Origin: Corallibacter vietnamensis
Lineage (GTDB): Bacteria > Bacteroidota > Bacteroidia > Flavobacteriales > Flavobacteriaceae
NCBI RefSeq assembly: GCF_039537875.1
Contig: NZ_BAABBI010000002.1
Span: 186,001-250,000, forward strand
Direction: 5' to 3'
Length of the DNA stretch: 64,000 nt
Part shown: positions 53,130 through 60,563 of the stretch, in pieces
Layout of the letters: every line of letters starts with the position of its first letter
Position numbering within the stretch: position 1 is the first letter of the stretch
Notes under the pieces: generated by a model
What the model was told of the DNA's origin: nothing
Database searches by the model: none
The model's input: the letters and a program-made list of their open reading frames with translations, nothing else
Program-made: the position numbers and the translations under genes

Positions 53130-54899
53130 TTAATTGTATATTTTATTATAAAGATCTTGATAGATGCCTTTTATAACATCGCGCTTCATTTTCATAGTTG
53201 GTGTGAGTTGACCACCATCTATAGACCAAATATCTGGTGTGAGTTCAAAGCGTTTTATTTGTTCCCATTTACCAAAGTGTTTGTTACAGTTATCAATTTC
53301 TTTTTGTATTCTGTCTATTACTTGTTGGGATTCTGAAATTTCTTTGTTGCTTGTACCTATATTTAGTTTTTTACGTTCTATCCATTCTTTGATAAATTCA
53401 AAGTTAGGTTGAATAAGTGCGGCTGGCATTTTTTGACCTTCACCAATGACCATTATTTGTTCTATGAAACGCGATTGTTTTAATTCGTTTTCTAATAGGG
53501 TAGGGATTACGTATTTTCCGCCAGAGGTTTTGAACATTTCCTTTTTTCGTCCTGTAATTTTAAGGAAGCCATCTTTGTCTACTTCTCCTTTGTCTCCTGT
53601 ATGGAAATACTCTCCAGTCATAACGCTTGCGGTTTTTTCTGGGTCTTTGTAGTATCCCATCATGACATTAGGGCCTTTTACGAGTATTTCGCCATCATCA
53701 GCTATTTTTACTTCAACGTTGTTGATGAGTTTACCTACGGTTCCTACTTTGAACATGTTGTCAGCATATTTGCCTACGGAAATAACGGGTGATGTTTCTG
53801 TAAGGCCGTAGCCTTCCATGATTTGCATTCCGGCGGCACAAAAAATACGTGTTAGTCGTGGCTGTAGTGCAGCACTTCCGGATACCATAGTGTTAAGGTT
53901 ACCACCTAGGGCTTCTTGCCATTTGCTGAAAATTAGTTTTCTGGCAATGCTTAATTTGAATTCATACCAGGCTCCGTTTTGCTTGTAGGGTTGCCATTGT
54001 TCTCCTAAGTCTATAGCCCAGTAAAACAGTTTCTTTTTGATGCCTGTAAGGTCTTCGCCTTTGGCGTATATTTTATCGTATACTTTTTCTAGTAGTCTAG
54101 GTACCACACTCATGAGGTGTGGTTTTACTTCTTTTATGTTGTCGCTTATCTTGTCTATGCTTTCAGCAAAGTAAATGTTGGCGCCTGCGTATTGGTAAAT
54201 GTATATTAATACGCGTTCAAAAATGTGACAAATAGGAAGGAAGCTTAAAACAATGGTTCCGGCACCATAAATAGGTAAGCGTGGAATACTGTCTAGGGCA
54301 TTGCTAACAATGTTTTTGTGAGATAGCATAACGCCTTTGGGTCTGCCTGTGGTACCAGAGGTATAAATGATGGTTGCTAAATCGTCTTCGGTGACATTGT
54401 CTTTTCTGGCTTCAACTTCGTTTTGGTTGCTTGTGTCTTTACCTAGTTCAAATAGTTCTGAATAGTGCTTGCAACCTTTGATATGGTTGAAGGAATAGAC
54501 GTCTTTGATTTTTGTTTTGTGCTTAACCTTATTGACTTTTTCTAGGACTTCTTCGTCAGAAACGAAACAGTAAATAGACTCACTGTGGTTTAGGACATAC
54601 TCGTAATCTTCAGCAGAAATGGTAGGGTATATTGGGATGTTTTGGGCTCCTGTTTGTAGGATGCCTATGTCCATGATATTCCATTCGGTTCTGTTTGAGG
54701 ATGAAATTACGGCTATTTTATCGTTTTTTTGGATGCCTAAACGTAAAAGTGCACGACTCACAGCATTGGCTTTGTTTATGTAATCTTTTGTGGATGTGGC
54801 TACCCACTTACCATCATATTTAGTTACTAAAGCTTTTTCAAGGTTGTATGTTTCCAGTTGGTAGTATGGAAAATCAAAGAGTCTGGTTATTTGTGTCAT
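53130..54899 (-). CDS. Long-chain fatty-acid-CoA ligase (FadD-like)
   Basis: 589-residue adenylate-forming enzyme that activates fatty acids to acyl-CoA. AMP-binding motif TIIYTSGTTGRPKGVMLSHKN, GYGLTETSP, FHTGDKGEVDKDGFLKITGRKKEMFKTSGGKYV are canonical. The start MTQITRLFDFPYYQLETYN (ATG at 54899) agrees with family members; ATGs further upstream (54923, 54953) are less likely. It stands on its own just upstream of the MarR-led operon and likely belongs to the same pathway. Confidence 0.92.
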   Translation of the reverse strand: MTQITRLFDFPYYQLETYNLEKALVTKYDGKWVATSTKDYINKANAVSRALLRLGIQKNDKIAVISSSNRTEWNIMDIGILQTGAQNIPIYPTISAEDYEYVLNHSESIYCFVSDEEVLEKVNKVKHKTKIKDVYSFNHIKGCKHYSELFELGKDTSNQNEVEARKDNVTEDDLATIIYTSGTTGRPKGVMLSHKNIVSNALDSIPRLPIYGAGTIVLSFLPICHIFERVLIYIYQYAGANIYFAESIDKISDNIKEVKPHLMSVVPRLLEKVYDKIYAKGEDLTGIKKKLFYWAIDLGEQWQPYKQNGAWYEFKLSIARKLIFSKWQEALGGNLNTMVSGSAALQPRLTRIFCAAGMQIMEGYGLTETSPVISVGKYADNMFKVGTVGKLINNVEVKIADDGEILVKGPNVMMGYYKDPEKTASVMTGEYFHTGDKGEVDKDGFLKITGRKKEMFKTSGGKYVIPTLLENELKQSRFIEQIMVIGEGQKMPAALIQPNFEFIKEWIERKKLNIGTSNKEISESQQVIDRIQKEIDNCNKHFGKWEQIKRFELTPDIWSIDGGQLTPTMKMKRDVIKGIYQDLYNKIYN

Positions 54900-55478
54900 T
54901 GGTTTAAGTACGATTGAAGACATGCAAATTATGAAATTAGAAGTGATTTTCAAATATGTTGTTAAAAAAAGGGTGTTATTTTATGATTTTGATGTTTTAA
55001 GGGTTTGTGTATTAGTGGTGTATGGTTTATGTGATTTTTGAGTATGGTTGATGAATTCTCTTACATATTGTGTGTGATTATTGTGGTTTTTGACCCGAAC
55101 TCACCCGACTTAACCCGAAGTAAACCCGAAGTAAACCCGAAGGAAACCCGAACTAGACCCGAAGTAGCTATGGGAAACAGTGTGGGGTGATGGGCGTGGG
55201 GTTTTTTTGTTGTTATTTGATATTGTTTGCGTTGTTTTTTTTGATGATTTTTTCTGTTTGCTATTCTGCAAGATGGATTGGTAAAAGTGGTAAGGGTTAG
55301 GAGGAAAACAATACCAGCTATGGAATTAGGGATATATGTTTTGTGAAGGGTTTTTGCTTTGGGAATGGCAGAAGTTTTTGAAATGGATGTAAGTAACATC
55401 TTTACTTTAGAAGGCTTTGTTTATAACTACTAACAGAATTGTATGAGTTTGTTAGGAACTATGTTTTATGATTACCTG
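54900..55478. other. Long stretch without a supported gene, start of the accessory region
   Basis: About 580 bases between fadD and the next plausible gene. It is G/T-rich on the plus strand and contains a seven-unit tandem repeat (55093-55167). A 112-codon frame at 55061-55399 (minus) is judged spurious. Near its right end, a plus-strand frame ending at 55433 encodes ALGMAEVFEMDVSNIF, like the last helices of an XRE regulator. It is interrupted by a stop 31 codons before its end and by another further upstream, so it looks like a decayed gene tail. Confidence 0.5.
55093..55167. repeat. Tandem minisatellite, ACCCGAA-based
   Basis: Seven head-to-tail units of 10, 10, 11, 11, 11, 11 and 11 bases, each beginning ACCCGA and varying at the last 4-5 positions (ACCCGAAGTAA twice in a row). 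The opposite strand has seven GGG runs spaced by 7-8 bases. No spacers, so not a CRISPR array. Confidence 0.85.
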
Positions 55479-55649
55479 TTATTTTTTAAAACGTACTATA
55501 ATTGCTAATACAAAAATTAATAAACCAATTACTCCAAGAGTATAATGTATGACACTGTTTTCAGATTTAAAACTACTAGCTATAATTATGAAAACTCCTG
55601 AAAGTATATATAAAAACACAGGGTTTGTTTTTTGAAAATTTATCATCAT
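55479..55649 (-). CDS. Small two-helix membrane protein
   Basis: 56-codon frame, missed by length cut-offs: MMINFQKTNPVFLYILSGVFIIIASSFKS...YTLGVIGLLIFVLAIIVRFKK. Two clear transmembrane helices (about 10-27, 36-53) and a basic end. No family recognised. Upstream of it lies a border-like motif (GGTGTTGTGTGTAATT at 55665-55680), similar to those around the other accessory genes. Confidence 0.5.
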   Translation of the reverse strand: MMINFQKTNPVFLYILSGVFIIIASSFKSENSVIHYTLGVIGLLIFVLAIIVRFKK

Positions 55650-55756
55650 TTAATTGTGATATAAGGTGTTGTGTGTAATTATTAGCAAAAGTTTATTTTG
55701 GTTTTAAAGTTAATGATTTTAGGTTAATAATTAACTTTTTAAATATATTCAAAGAA

Positions 55757-56614
55757 TTGGAATTAGCAATTATAAAGCTATTTTTATACCTATTGTTGAG
55801 GGTAGTTTTTTTTAATAACTTAAATTTGTATTTTAGTAAGATAGAAGTGGAAGAACAAGGTTACATAGAAATTAGAGTTACAAATAGAGATAATACTCTG
55901 ACTCCTAAAGATGTTGATATAAATGAAGTTAAAGATTTTATATCAGATATCGAGACTTTCTTATATCCAAATCGAAAAGAAAAGCGTAATCGTCCACATA
56001 TTTCTTATGACCTAGAAGAAGGTTCTGCAAAACATAAGTTTTTTTTACCAATAACTGCTGTAATTTTATTTAATGGATTAACTAGTGAAATTAAAAATAG
56101 AAGTAATTTAGATTTTTTAGATTATAAGAGGCAATCAATAATTGATAAATTTCAAAAAAGAGCTTTTAGAGAAGGTTATAAGATAGAGTTTAACAACTCT
56201 TTATCAGATAGTACGTCTTTAGTTATTGATGAATCAACTAATTATGAAATGATTGCTCCGACTTATTTTGAAAGTGAGTTTTATTTATATGGTGAAATTT
56301 ATCAAGAAGGAGGAAAAAATCCAAATCTTCACATTAGTACGGGTAAATATGGTAATGTAACAGTTTCTGCCACTAAAGAACAGATAATGAATGGTGAAAA
56401 GAAAACATATAAACCATATGGTGTTAAGGTTAGAGGTAAAAAAAATCTTGATGATGGAACTTTAACGGATTTAGTGCTTTTACAGTTTATTCAATATAAA
56501 CCTATTTTTAATAAATCACTATTAGATAAAGTTATTGATAAAGCTTCGGTAAACTTAAGTAAGATAGCTAATGTTGATACTTGGTTAAATGACATTAAAG
56601 CAGAAGGAATATGA
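55757..56614 (+). CDS. Unrecognised protein translationally linked to a PIN nuclease
   Basis: 285 codons from a TTG at 55757. The frame has no ATG before codon 157, so either translation starts at a non-ATG codon (TTG, or GTG in VEEQGYIEIRV) or the true N-terminus was lost or frameshifted. The first 25 codons (hydrophobic, leucine-rich) look unlike the rest. The body is mixed alpha/beta (DIETFLYPNRKEKRNRPHISYDLEEGS...GTLTDLVLLQFIQYKPIF). The C-terminus overlaps the ATG of the PIN gene by four bases (ATGA), so the two are co-translated. I do not recognise the family; size argues against a standard antitoxin. Confidence 0.65.
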   Translation: MELAIIKLFLYLLLRVVFFNNLNLYFSKIEVEEQGYIEIRVTNRDNTLTPKDVDINEVKDFISDIETFLYPNRKEKRNRPHISYDLEEGSAKHKFFLPITAVILFNGLTSEIKNRSNLDFLDYKRQSIIDKFQKRAFREGYKIEFNNSLSDSTSLVIDESTNYEMIAPTYFESEFYLYGEIYQEGGKNPNLHISTGKYGNVTVSATKEQIMNGEKKTYKPYGVKVRGKKNLDDGTLTDLVLLQFIQYKPIFNKSLLDKVIDKASVNLSKIANVDTWLNDIKAEGI

Positions 56615-57093
56615 ATGGAATAAAAAGTGTTCTGTTAGATTGTTCTTTTTGTATTCGTTTGCTTAAAAGAGATGATGAGTTTCATCAAAATTGTGTTGAT
56701 TATTTCAAATACTTTATTGAAAATAATATTGAAATGTATTTGTCGACAATAGTCGTAAGTGAATATTCTGTAGGTGATAATCCAGAAAATTTACTTTCTT
56801 TAAATACATTTAGATTGTTAGAGTTTGATTTTTCAGATGCTAAATTTTCAGGCGAGTTTTTATCATTGTTAAAAGATTTAGGAAAGTTCGGTGATTTTGG
56901 TGAGAGAAAAGTTGTTATTAATGATATAAAACTTTTTGCTCAAATTCATAATCGCAAAATTGATGCTTATATAACAAAAGACCGAAAGTCGTTCAAAAAA
57001 ATGATAGAGCCTTTGAAGGAAGGGTTTAATTTGAAATTTGAAGTGATTGATTTAACTACTCCTTTAAATTCAAAATTGGGACGTTTGTTCTAA
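56611..57093 (+). CDS. PIN-domain ribonuclease-like protein
   Basis: 160-residue PIN domain protein. All four acidic metal-site positions are visible: Asp10 (SVLLDCSF), Glu51 (VVSEYSVG), Asp105 (VINDIKLFAQ) and Asp124 (YITKDRKSF). PIN enzymes cut RNA and often act as VapC toxins. The upstream partner of 285 residues is larger than a typical VapB antitoxin and has no recognised DNA-binding fold, so classical toxin-antitoxin status is open. Overlap ATGA with the partner supports functional pairing. Confidence 0.82.
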   Translation: MNGIKSVLLDCSFCIRLLKRDDEFHQNCVDYFKYFIENNIEMYLSTIVVSEYSVGDNPENLLSLNTFRLLEFDFSDAKFSGEFLSLLKDLGKFGDFGERKVVINDIKLFAQIHNRKIDAYITKDRKSFKKMIEPLKEGFNLKFEVIDLTTPLNSKLGRLF

Positions 57094-57145
57094 ATCACTG
57101 TCAACGATTTTGTATAAGGTTTGCTTCACCAGTTCGCACTTCGTA

Positions 57146-57163
57146 CTCGTGTATGAAGTAGGT
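57146..57163. repeat. 18-base repeat (CTCGTGTATGAAGTAGGT), copy 1
   Basis: Identical to 59346-59363. It lies beyond the stop of the HEPN gene, next to a border motif. Copy 2 leads into the 48-base R1 repeat. Confidence 0.75.
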
Positions 57164-57183
57164 TAGAATAAGTAATTATTTAT

Positions 57184-57201
57184 AGCCAATGTTGCCAGTA
57201 G
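57184..57201. repeat. Border motif at the stop side of the HEPN gene
   Basis: Plus-strand AGCCAATGTTGCCAGTAG; on the gene's own strand CTACTGGCAACATTGGCT follows the TAA without a gap. It is the inverse of ACTGGCAACATACAG at the start side (58497-58511), so inverted borders enclose the gene. Confidence 0.7.
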
Positions 57202-58479
57202 TTATTTTATTTTTTTAATTGCTTTTACCGGCCAATATGATGCTGGGTCATCTACATCATAAATTTCCACCTTTTCTTGTTCTTTAAGAATATTCGCAAG
57301 AGCGTAACTCGGTCCAAAAGCATATCCTTTAGAACCTAAAAGTTTCGTTATGAATGATTTAAGTCCAACATAAGTAAGATTGTTGTATCGAAGTGAATTT
57401 TCCGCTCGTTCCAACTCTTTAAAAAATTCTTCCTCTGTGATTATATCAAAGAAATCCGATTCATCTCTTTCATATTCAGAAAGGTCAATTTTTCCTAAAA
57501 CTTTAGGTGAGCTTAAAGATTCATTTGATTCTACTTTGTCAGATATTTTTTCTCTTATAGCAACCTGTTCCTCTACAGAAAATTTGAATTCATCAATTTT
57601 TGATTCAGCATTTAAGATAATTTCTTTCAATTCTTTGTGCAGTTCAATCGTACTCTCTAAATCATCTTTGATAAAAAGATTGTTATGAGCAACTTTGTTT
57701 CTTACTTTAAATAATTGCTTCCATTTTTTATCAAATCCTTTGTCCTTGAAATTTTCTTTAAAAAACCGATTATAATTACTATCAAGGTCAGCCTTTAGTT
57801 TTTCAAGTTCTTCTAATGTTGTTACATCTGCAAGGCTATCGGCTAAATTTTGCGGTCTATTAAATCCAAGTTTATGCTTGTATATTATTTCCCCTAAATC
57901 ATCGAAGTCAATTAAAGTCAAGTCAGTTTGTACAATATTTGAGAAAACGTTCTCATTCCCTGTTCTCATTTTAGTTTTTTCGATAACTTTATCAGGAACA
58001 GCTTTTTGCCACCAATCCAAACCAATTTTTTGAGTAAAGAATTTAGAGATATAACGTCTCAACAAATTCTCCAATTCGTTAATTAGAGGATACGCCTTGT
58101 TAGATATTTCAGTACTTATATCATCAGTTAGGATTCTTATGTGTTCAAATGACAATCTATTTCTTAAATGTATCACGAACATATACCTAAACCTCTCTAA
58201 TTTATCAAAATCAGATGATTTGACTTTGATTAAGAAGCCAGCTTCTATTAAGTCATAAAGCGTTGAAGATGTATCTACTGGTTTGATTTTTAATTCTATA
58301 TCAGTATCCTCAATTGCAAACTCGTCATTTTTTTCAATGCTTTTTGCATTACTCCATAACTTCTCGGTAGACATAAGTCCGTAAACCAAACTTTTTGGTG
58401 ACAAAATTTCACTCTTTCCACTTGGGTCAAGAATTAGTACTTCAAAAAAGTAGCATTCATTTGATTTTTTCTTTGTCAT
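57202..58479 (-). CDS. HEPN-domain protein, possible defence RNase
   Basis: 425-residue cytosolic protein. Residues about 130-290 form a HEPN-like helical domain, with LINELENLLRRYISKFF near its start and the catalytic-type motif Arg260-Asn261-x3-His265 (VRNKVAHNNLF). HEPN domains are metal-independent RNases in abortive-infection and toxin systems. The N-terminal 120 residues are alpha/beta without a recognised motif. The C-terminal 80 residues (ITEEEFFKELERAE...GLKSFITKLLGSKGYAFGPSYALANIL) look like a winged-helix-type domain. The gene is alone, with a promoter repeat upstream and inverted border motifs on both sides. Exact family not identified. Confidence 0.75.
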   Translation of the reverse strand: MTKKKSNECYFFEVLILDPSGKSEILSPKSLVYGLMSTEKLWSNAKSIEKNDEFAIEDTDIELKIKPVDTSSTLYDLIEAGFLIKVKSSDFDKLERFRYMFVIHLRNRLSFEHIRILTDDISTEISNKAYPLINELENLLRRYISKFFTQKIGLDWWQKAVPDKVIEKTKMRTGNENVFSNIVQTDLTLIDFDDLGEIIYKHKLGFNRPQNLADSLADVTTLEELEKLKADLDSNYNRFFKENFKDKGFDKKWKQLFKVRNKVAHNNLFIKDDLESTIELHKELKEIILNAESKIDEFKFSVEEQVAIREKISDKVESNESLSSPKVLGKIDLSEYERDESDFFDIITEEEFFKELERAENSLRYNNLTYVGLKSFITKLLGSKGYAFGPSYALANILKEQEKVEIYDVDDPASYWPVKAIKKIK

Positions 58480-58496
58480 TTGTTTAGGTTTTAATT

Positions 58497-58511
58497 ACTG
58501 GCAACATACAG
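58497..58511. repeat. Border motif at the start side of the HEPN gene
   Basis: ACTGGCAACATACAG, 17 bases upstream of the ATG on the gene's 5' side. Matches GGCAACGTACA at 61156-61166 and, inverted, the stop-side motif at 57184-57201. Confidence 0.7.
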
Positions 58512-58545
58512 ATAAACAGCCTCGTGTGCTTATTTTGATTGTGCA

Positions 58546-58624
58546 TATACCTACAAATTTAACGGATTTTTTATAAAATCAAAGTTGTGTTTTGGTATAT
58601 GTGTGTGGATTTGTGTGGTTTGGG
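58546..58624 (-). repeat. Repeat R2, copy 1, promoter-bearing
   Basis: 79-base element 74/79 identical to 61202-61280. It holds a full promoter on the minus strand: TTTG (58580-58583), 18 bases, TAAATTTG (58554-58561). It lies 67 bases upstream of the HEPN gene's ATG and 35 bases beyond the border motif. Confidence 0.8.
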
Positions 58625-58702
58625 TGCTAATTAAGTAAGGGTTCTTGAGGCAGAAGGGAGTGCGTGAGGGTTTTGCTATGCCATTATGCTTTGCTTGTGT
58701 GA

Positions 58703-58750
58703 GAAGTAGGTGAGGACAGGTGGTGGTTTGTAGATGGTGTTAGGGTTTGG
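58703..58750. repeat. Repeat R1, copy 1
   Basis: 48-base element, 46/48 identical to 59355-59402 (begins GAAGTAGGTGAGGACAGG and ends GTTAGGGTTTGG). It directly abuts the stop codon of the gene at 58751. Confidence 0.85.
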
Positions 58751-59329
58751 TTATTTTTTATTCAGTTTATTTCCATTCCATTTGTATTTTTTCAAAACCT
58801 TTTTTGATTTTAATTTGAAAGTTGGTTCATCATTCTCATTTTCTTTTATCTTTTCATCTTGAAATTCTGTCAATTCAATTGTTTGAAATTCTGCATTGAA
58901 AACATAATCTTTAGTTTTCATTTCAAATTCGTAATCTTCTTGTTCAATTGTTGGAAGTTCAATTAGTTTTTTATTGTTAGTTACAAAAAAATAATACTTT
59001 GATGTATCACAATAACAAGCGCATTGGTTAATAACTACTCGAATTATTTTCTTGACATTTTTAAAGTCAGTTGTTATTAATTCCTCAACTTTTGAGTCAT
59101 TTTCATAAGTTTCAATAAAGACTTCGATTTCCTTAAGTTTATTTTCTAGACTGTCGGTTATATAAATTTGAGTGTTTCCATTGAACTCTCCACTTGATGA
59201 CAACATTTTTTCAAATAAAGACTTGTCATATTTGGTCAACATGAATTCTTCTGATTCAGTGTATTCTTGTCCATAAATCAAAAATTGGAATAAGAGAAAT
59301 ATTGATAATATGACTGTTTGTTTTTTCAT
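58751..59329 (-). CDS. Unrecognised exported protein
   Basis: 192-residue protein with a clear signal peptide (MKKQTVILSIFLLFQFLIYGQ). The mature part is acidic and lysine-rich (TESEEFMLTKYDKSLFEK...VINQCACYCDTSKYYFFV...KSKKVLKKYKWNGNKLNKK), with Cys-x-Cys-x-Cys in QCACYC. No family recognised. ATG 59329 begins the signal peptide. R1 repeat immediately follows the stop; ACTGGCA border motif lies 5 bases before the start. Confidence 0.6.
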   Translation of the reverse strand: MKKQTVILSIFLLFQFLIYGQEYTESEEFMLTKYDKSLFEKMLSSSGEFNGNTQIYITDSLENKLKEIEVFIETYENDSKVEELITTDFKNVKKIIRVVINQCACYCDTSKYYFFVTNNKKLIELPTIEQEDYEFEMKTKDYVFNAEFQTIELTEFQDEKIKENENDEPTFKLKSKKVLKKYKWNGNKLNKK

Positions 59330-59333
59330 AATT

Positions 59334-59345
59334 ACTGGCATCGTG
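59334..59345. repeat. Border motif variant before the exported-protein gene
   Basis: ACTGGCATCGTG, a one-or-two-change variant of ACTGGCAACATACAG, beginning 5 bases upstream of the ATG at 59329. It runs on into the 18-base and R1 repeats. Confidence 0.55.
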
Positions 59346-59354
59346 CTCGTGTAT

Positions 59355-59402
59355 GAAGTAGGTGAGGACAGGTGATGGTTTTTAGATGGTGTTAGGGTTT
59401 GG
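59355..59402. repeat. Repeat R1, copy 2
   Basis: 46/48 identical to 58703-58750. Lies 8 bases beyond the stop of the PLD-nuclease N-terminal domain gene at 59411, so both R1 copies sit at gene 3' ends. Confidence 0.85.
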
Positions 59403-59410
59403 CGCTTTTT

Positions 59411-59626
59411 TTAGTTTAGTTTCTTGTTTTTTCCAATGATTATGTACAATAAAGGCCCTATAAATGGCATAAAAATGACTACTAAAATCCAAATTAGTTT
59501 GTTGTTTTGGGCAAACTTATTTTTTAAAATATCAATCAAGCAATAAATCCAAAGTCCTATTGCTAATAAAATAAAAGCTTGCCATATAAAAAGCTCGATT
59601 GAGAAATTATTGGTTATTGTATTCAT
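59411..59626 (-). CDS. PLDc_N-domain small membrane protein
   Basis: 71-residue protein of the phospholipase D N-terminal domain family: two transmembrane helices, WQAFILLAIGLWIYCLIDILKNKF and LIWILVVIFMPFIGPLLYIIIGKNKK. The C-terminal IWILVVIFMPFIGPLLYIIIG segment is the family signature. In cardiolipin synthases this piece anchors the enzyme; as a stand-alone protein its role is unknown. R1 repeat lies after the stop. Confidence 0.8.
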   Translation of the reverse strand: MNTITNNFSIELFIWQAFILLAIGLWIYCLIDILKNKFAQNNKLIWILVVIFMPFIGPLLYIIIGKNKKLN

Positions 59627-59789
59627 ATTGTTTTTTATTTAGCGTTTGAGTGAGTGATTGTGCTGTTGTGTTTTATGGTGTATTTAAGCATGTAATTTAG
59701 TGAATAAAAACTGAATAGAAAATCTGTGAGGATTTTTTGAGTTGGTTAGAGTTAAGCAATGGGTTGTATAGGTTGTTGTGGTTAGTATT

Positions 59790-60428
59790 TTAAGACGGTT
59801 TTAATTTCTCAAGCGTTTTATTTTCTTTGGTAATGAGGTTTTTCTTTTCTGTAAAGAACTTGTTTATTTCAGTTTTTAGGTTGTTTTTAAATACGTTTAC
59901 ATCTTTTTTTAGGGCGGATAAATTAGTTTCAATCAAATCTAAATTGTTTGAGAACTCATTTTTTAGTTTTTCAATTGTTTCCTCATTTTCTCTAATTTTA
60001 TTCCAGTTGCTCAATGTAAATTCAAGTTTGTTATTATGAATACAGGCTTTTACTGTTTTTGGATTGTTTGAAGTTGGTGAATAGTTAAAGAACTCCTCGT
60101 TACCAATGAAGCTAACTAGGTGATTAATTTGTTCAATTTTATACTCTTTGTTTGGGTCTGCTTTTATGTTTTTAGGGAATCTATGACCGCTGATTTTATG
60201 TTCAGTTATTGAGGATAAAACTGTTTCTTTGTTTAAGGTAGGAACCTTTAATGTTACTAAATCGTATTTGTATAATATTTTTTCTATTTCTTTATCTATG
60301 TCAACGTTTAAGATGTAAGTGTTGTTGTATTTTTCAATTTTTTTGAAAATGGATTCTCTTATTTTGCTCAAATAAGATTCAATTTTATGTTCTTTAAAAA
60401 GTTCGGTTTGTTGATTTTTTATATACAT
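59790..60428 (-). CDS. Unrecognised coiled-coil protein, probably a truncated defence protein
   Basis: 212-residue cytosolic protein. An alpha/beta first part (ESYLSKIRESIFKKIEKYNN...VPTLNKETVL...GHRFPKNIKADPNKEYKIEQINHLVSFIGNEEFF) is followed by a coiled coil from about 150 to the end (ENEETIEKLKNEFSNNL...FKNNLKTEINKFFTEKKNL). The first part reminds me of the N-terminal region of longer proteins that carry a nuclease-like domain after the coiled coil; here the protein stops at EKLKPS. This could be a 3' truncation or a natural short form. Confidence 0.55.
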   Translation of the reverse strand: MYIKNQQTELFKEHKIESYLSKIRESIFKKIEKYNNTYILNVDIDKEIEKILYKYDLVTLKVPTLNKETVLSSITEHKISGHRFPKNIKADPNKEYKIEQINHLVSFIGNEEFFNYSPTSNNPKTVKACIHNNKLEFTLSNWNKIRENEETIEKLKNEFSNNLDLIETNLSALKKDVNVFKNNLKTEINKFFTEKKNLITKENKTLEKLKPS

Positions 60429-60463
60429 TTATTATTTATGATTTAGGTTTTTTCAAATTACAT

Positions 60464-60563
60464 GCAACGTGTTTTGTGTATGATTTTGTTGCGTGGTTAC
60501 TTGCGAGGACTTTCCGCAAGGAAAGTCAGAAGCAATGAACTATAGCCGGTGTTGTACGCTGGC
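60464..60563. repeat. Composite border element between two accessory genes
   Basis: From left: GCAACGTG...GATTTTGTTGCG (an imperfect palindrome, 60464-60493), a perfect hairpin with GCAA loop (GACTTTCC / GGAAAGTC, 60508-60527) and GCCGGTGTTGTACGCTGGC (60545-60563). The last overlaps the final codons of the gene at 60540. Such a stacked palindrome layout resembles an exchange junction. Confidence 0.6.

Noticed and set aside
55093..55167. Repeats taken as a CRISPR array
   Set aside because: Units of 10-11 bases are head to tail with no unique spacers, and no cas genes are in the window.
55061..55399. 112-codon minus-strand frame
   Set aside because: Part of it is the translated minisatellite (SGLVRVSFGFTSGLLRVKSG), composition is unlike real proteins here, and no family or signal is visible.
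56611..57093. Standard VapBC toxin-antitoxin pair
   Set aside because: The PIN protein fits VapC, but the partner is up to 285 residues with no recognised DNA-binding fold, so I do not call it VapB.
58480..58750. Insertion sequence between accessory genes
   Set aside because: No transposase frame and no terminal repeats with target duplication; only repeats R1 and R2 and a border motif are present.
60464..60563. Classical integron attC site
   Set aside because: Paired palindromes suggest it, but the RYYYAAC and GTTRRRY core boxes are absent and no integrase gene is seen.
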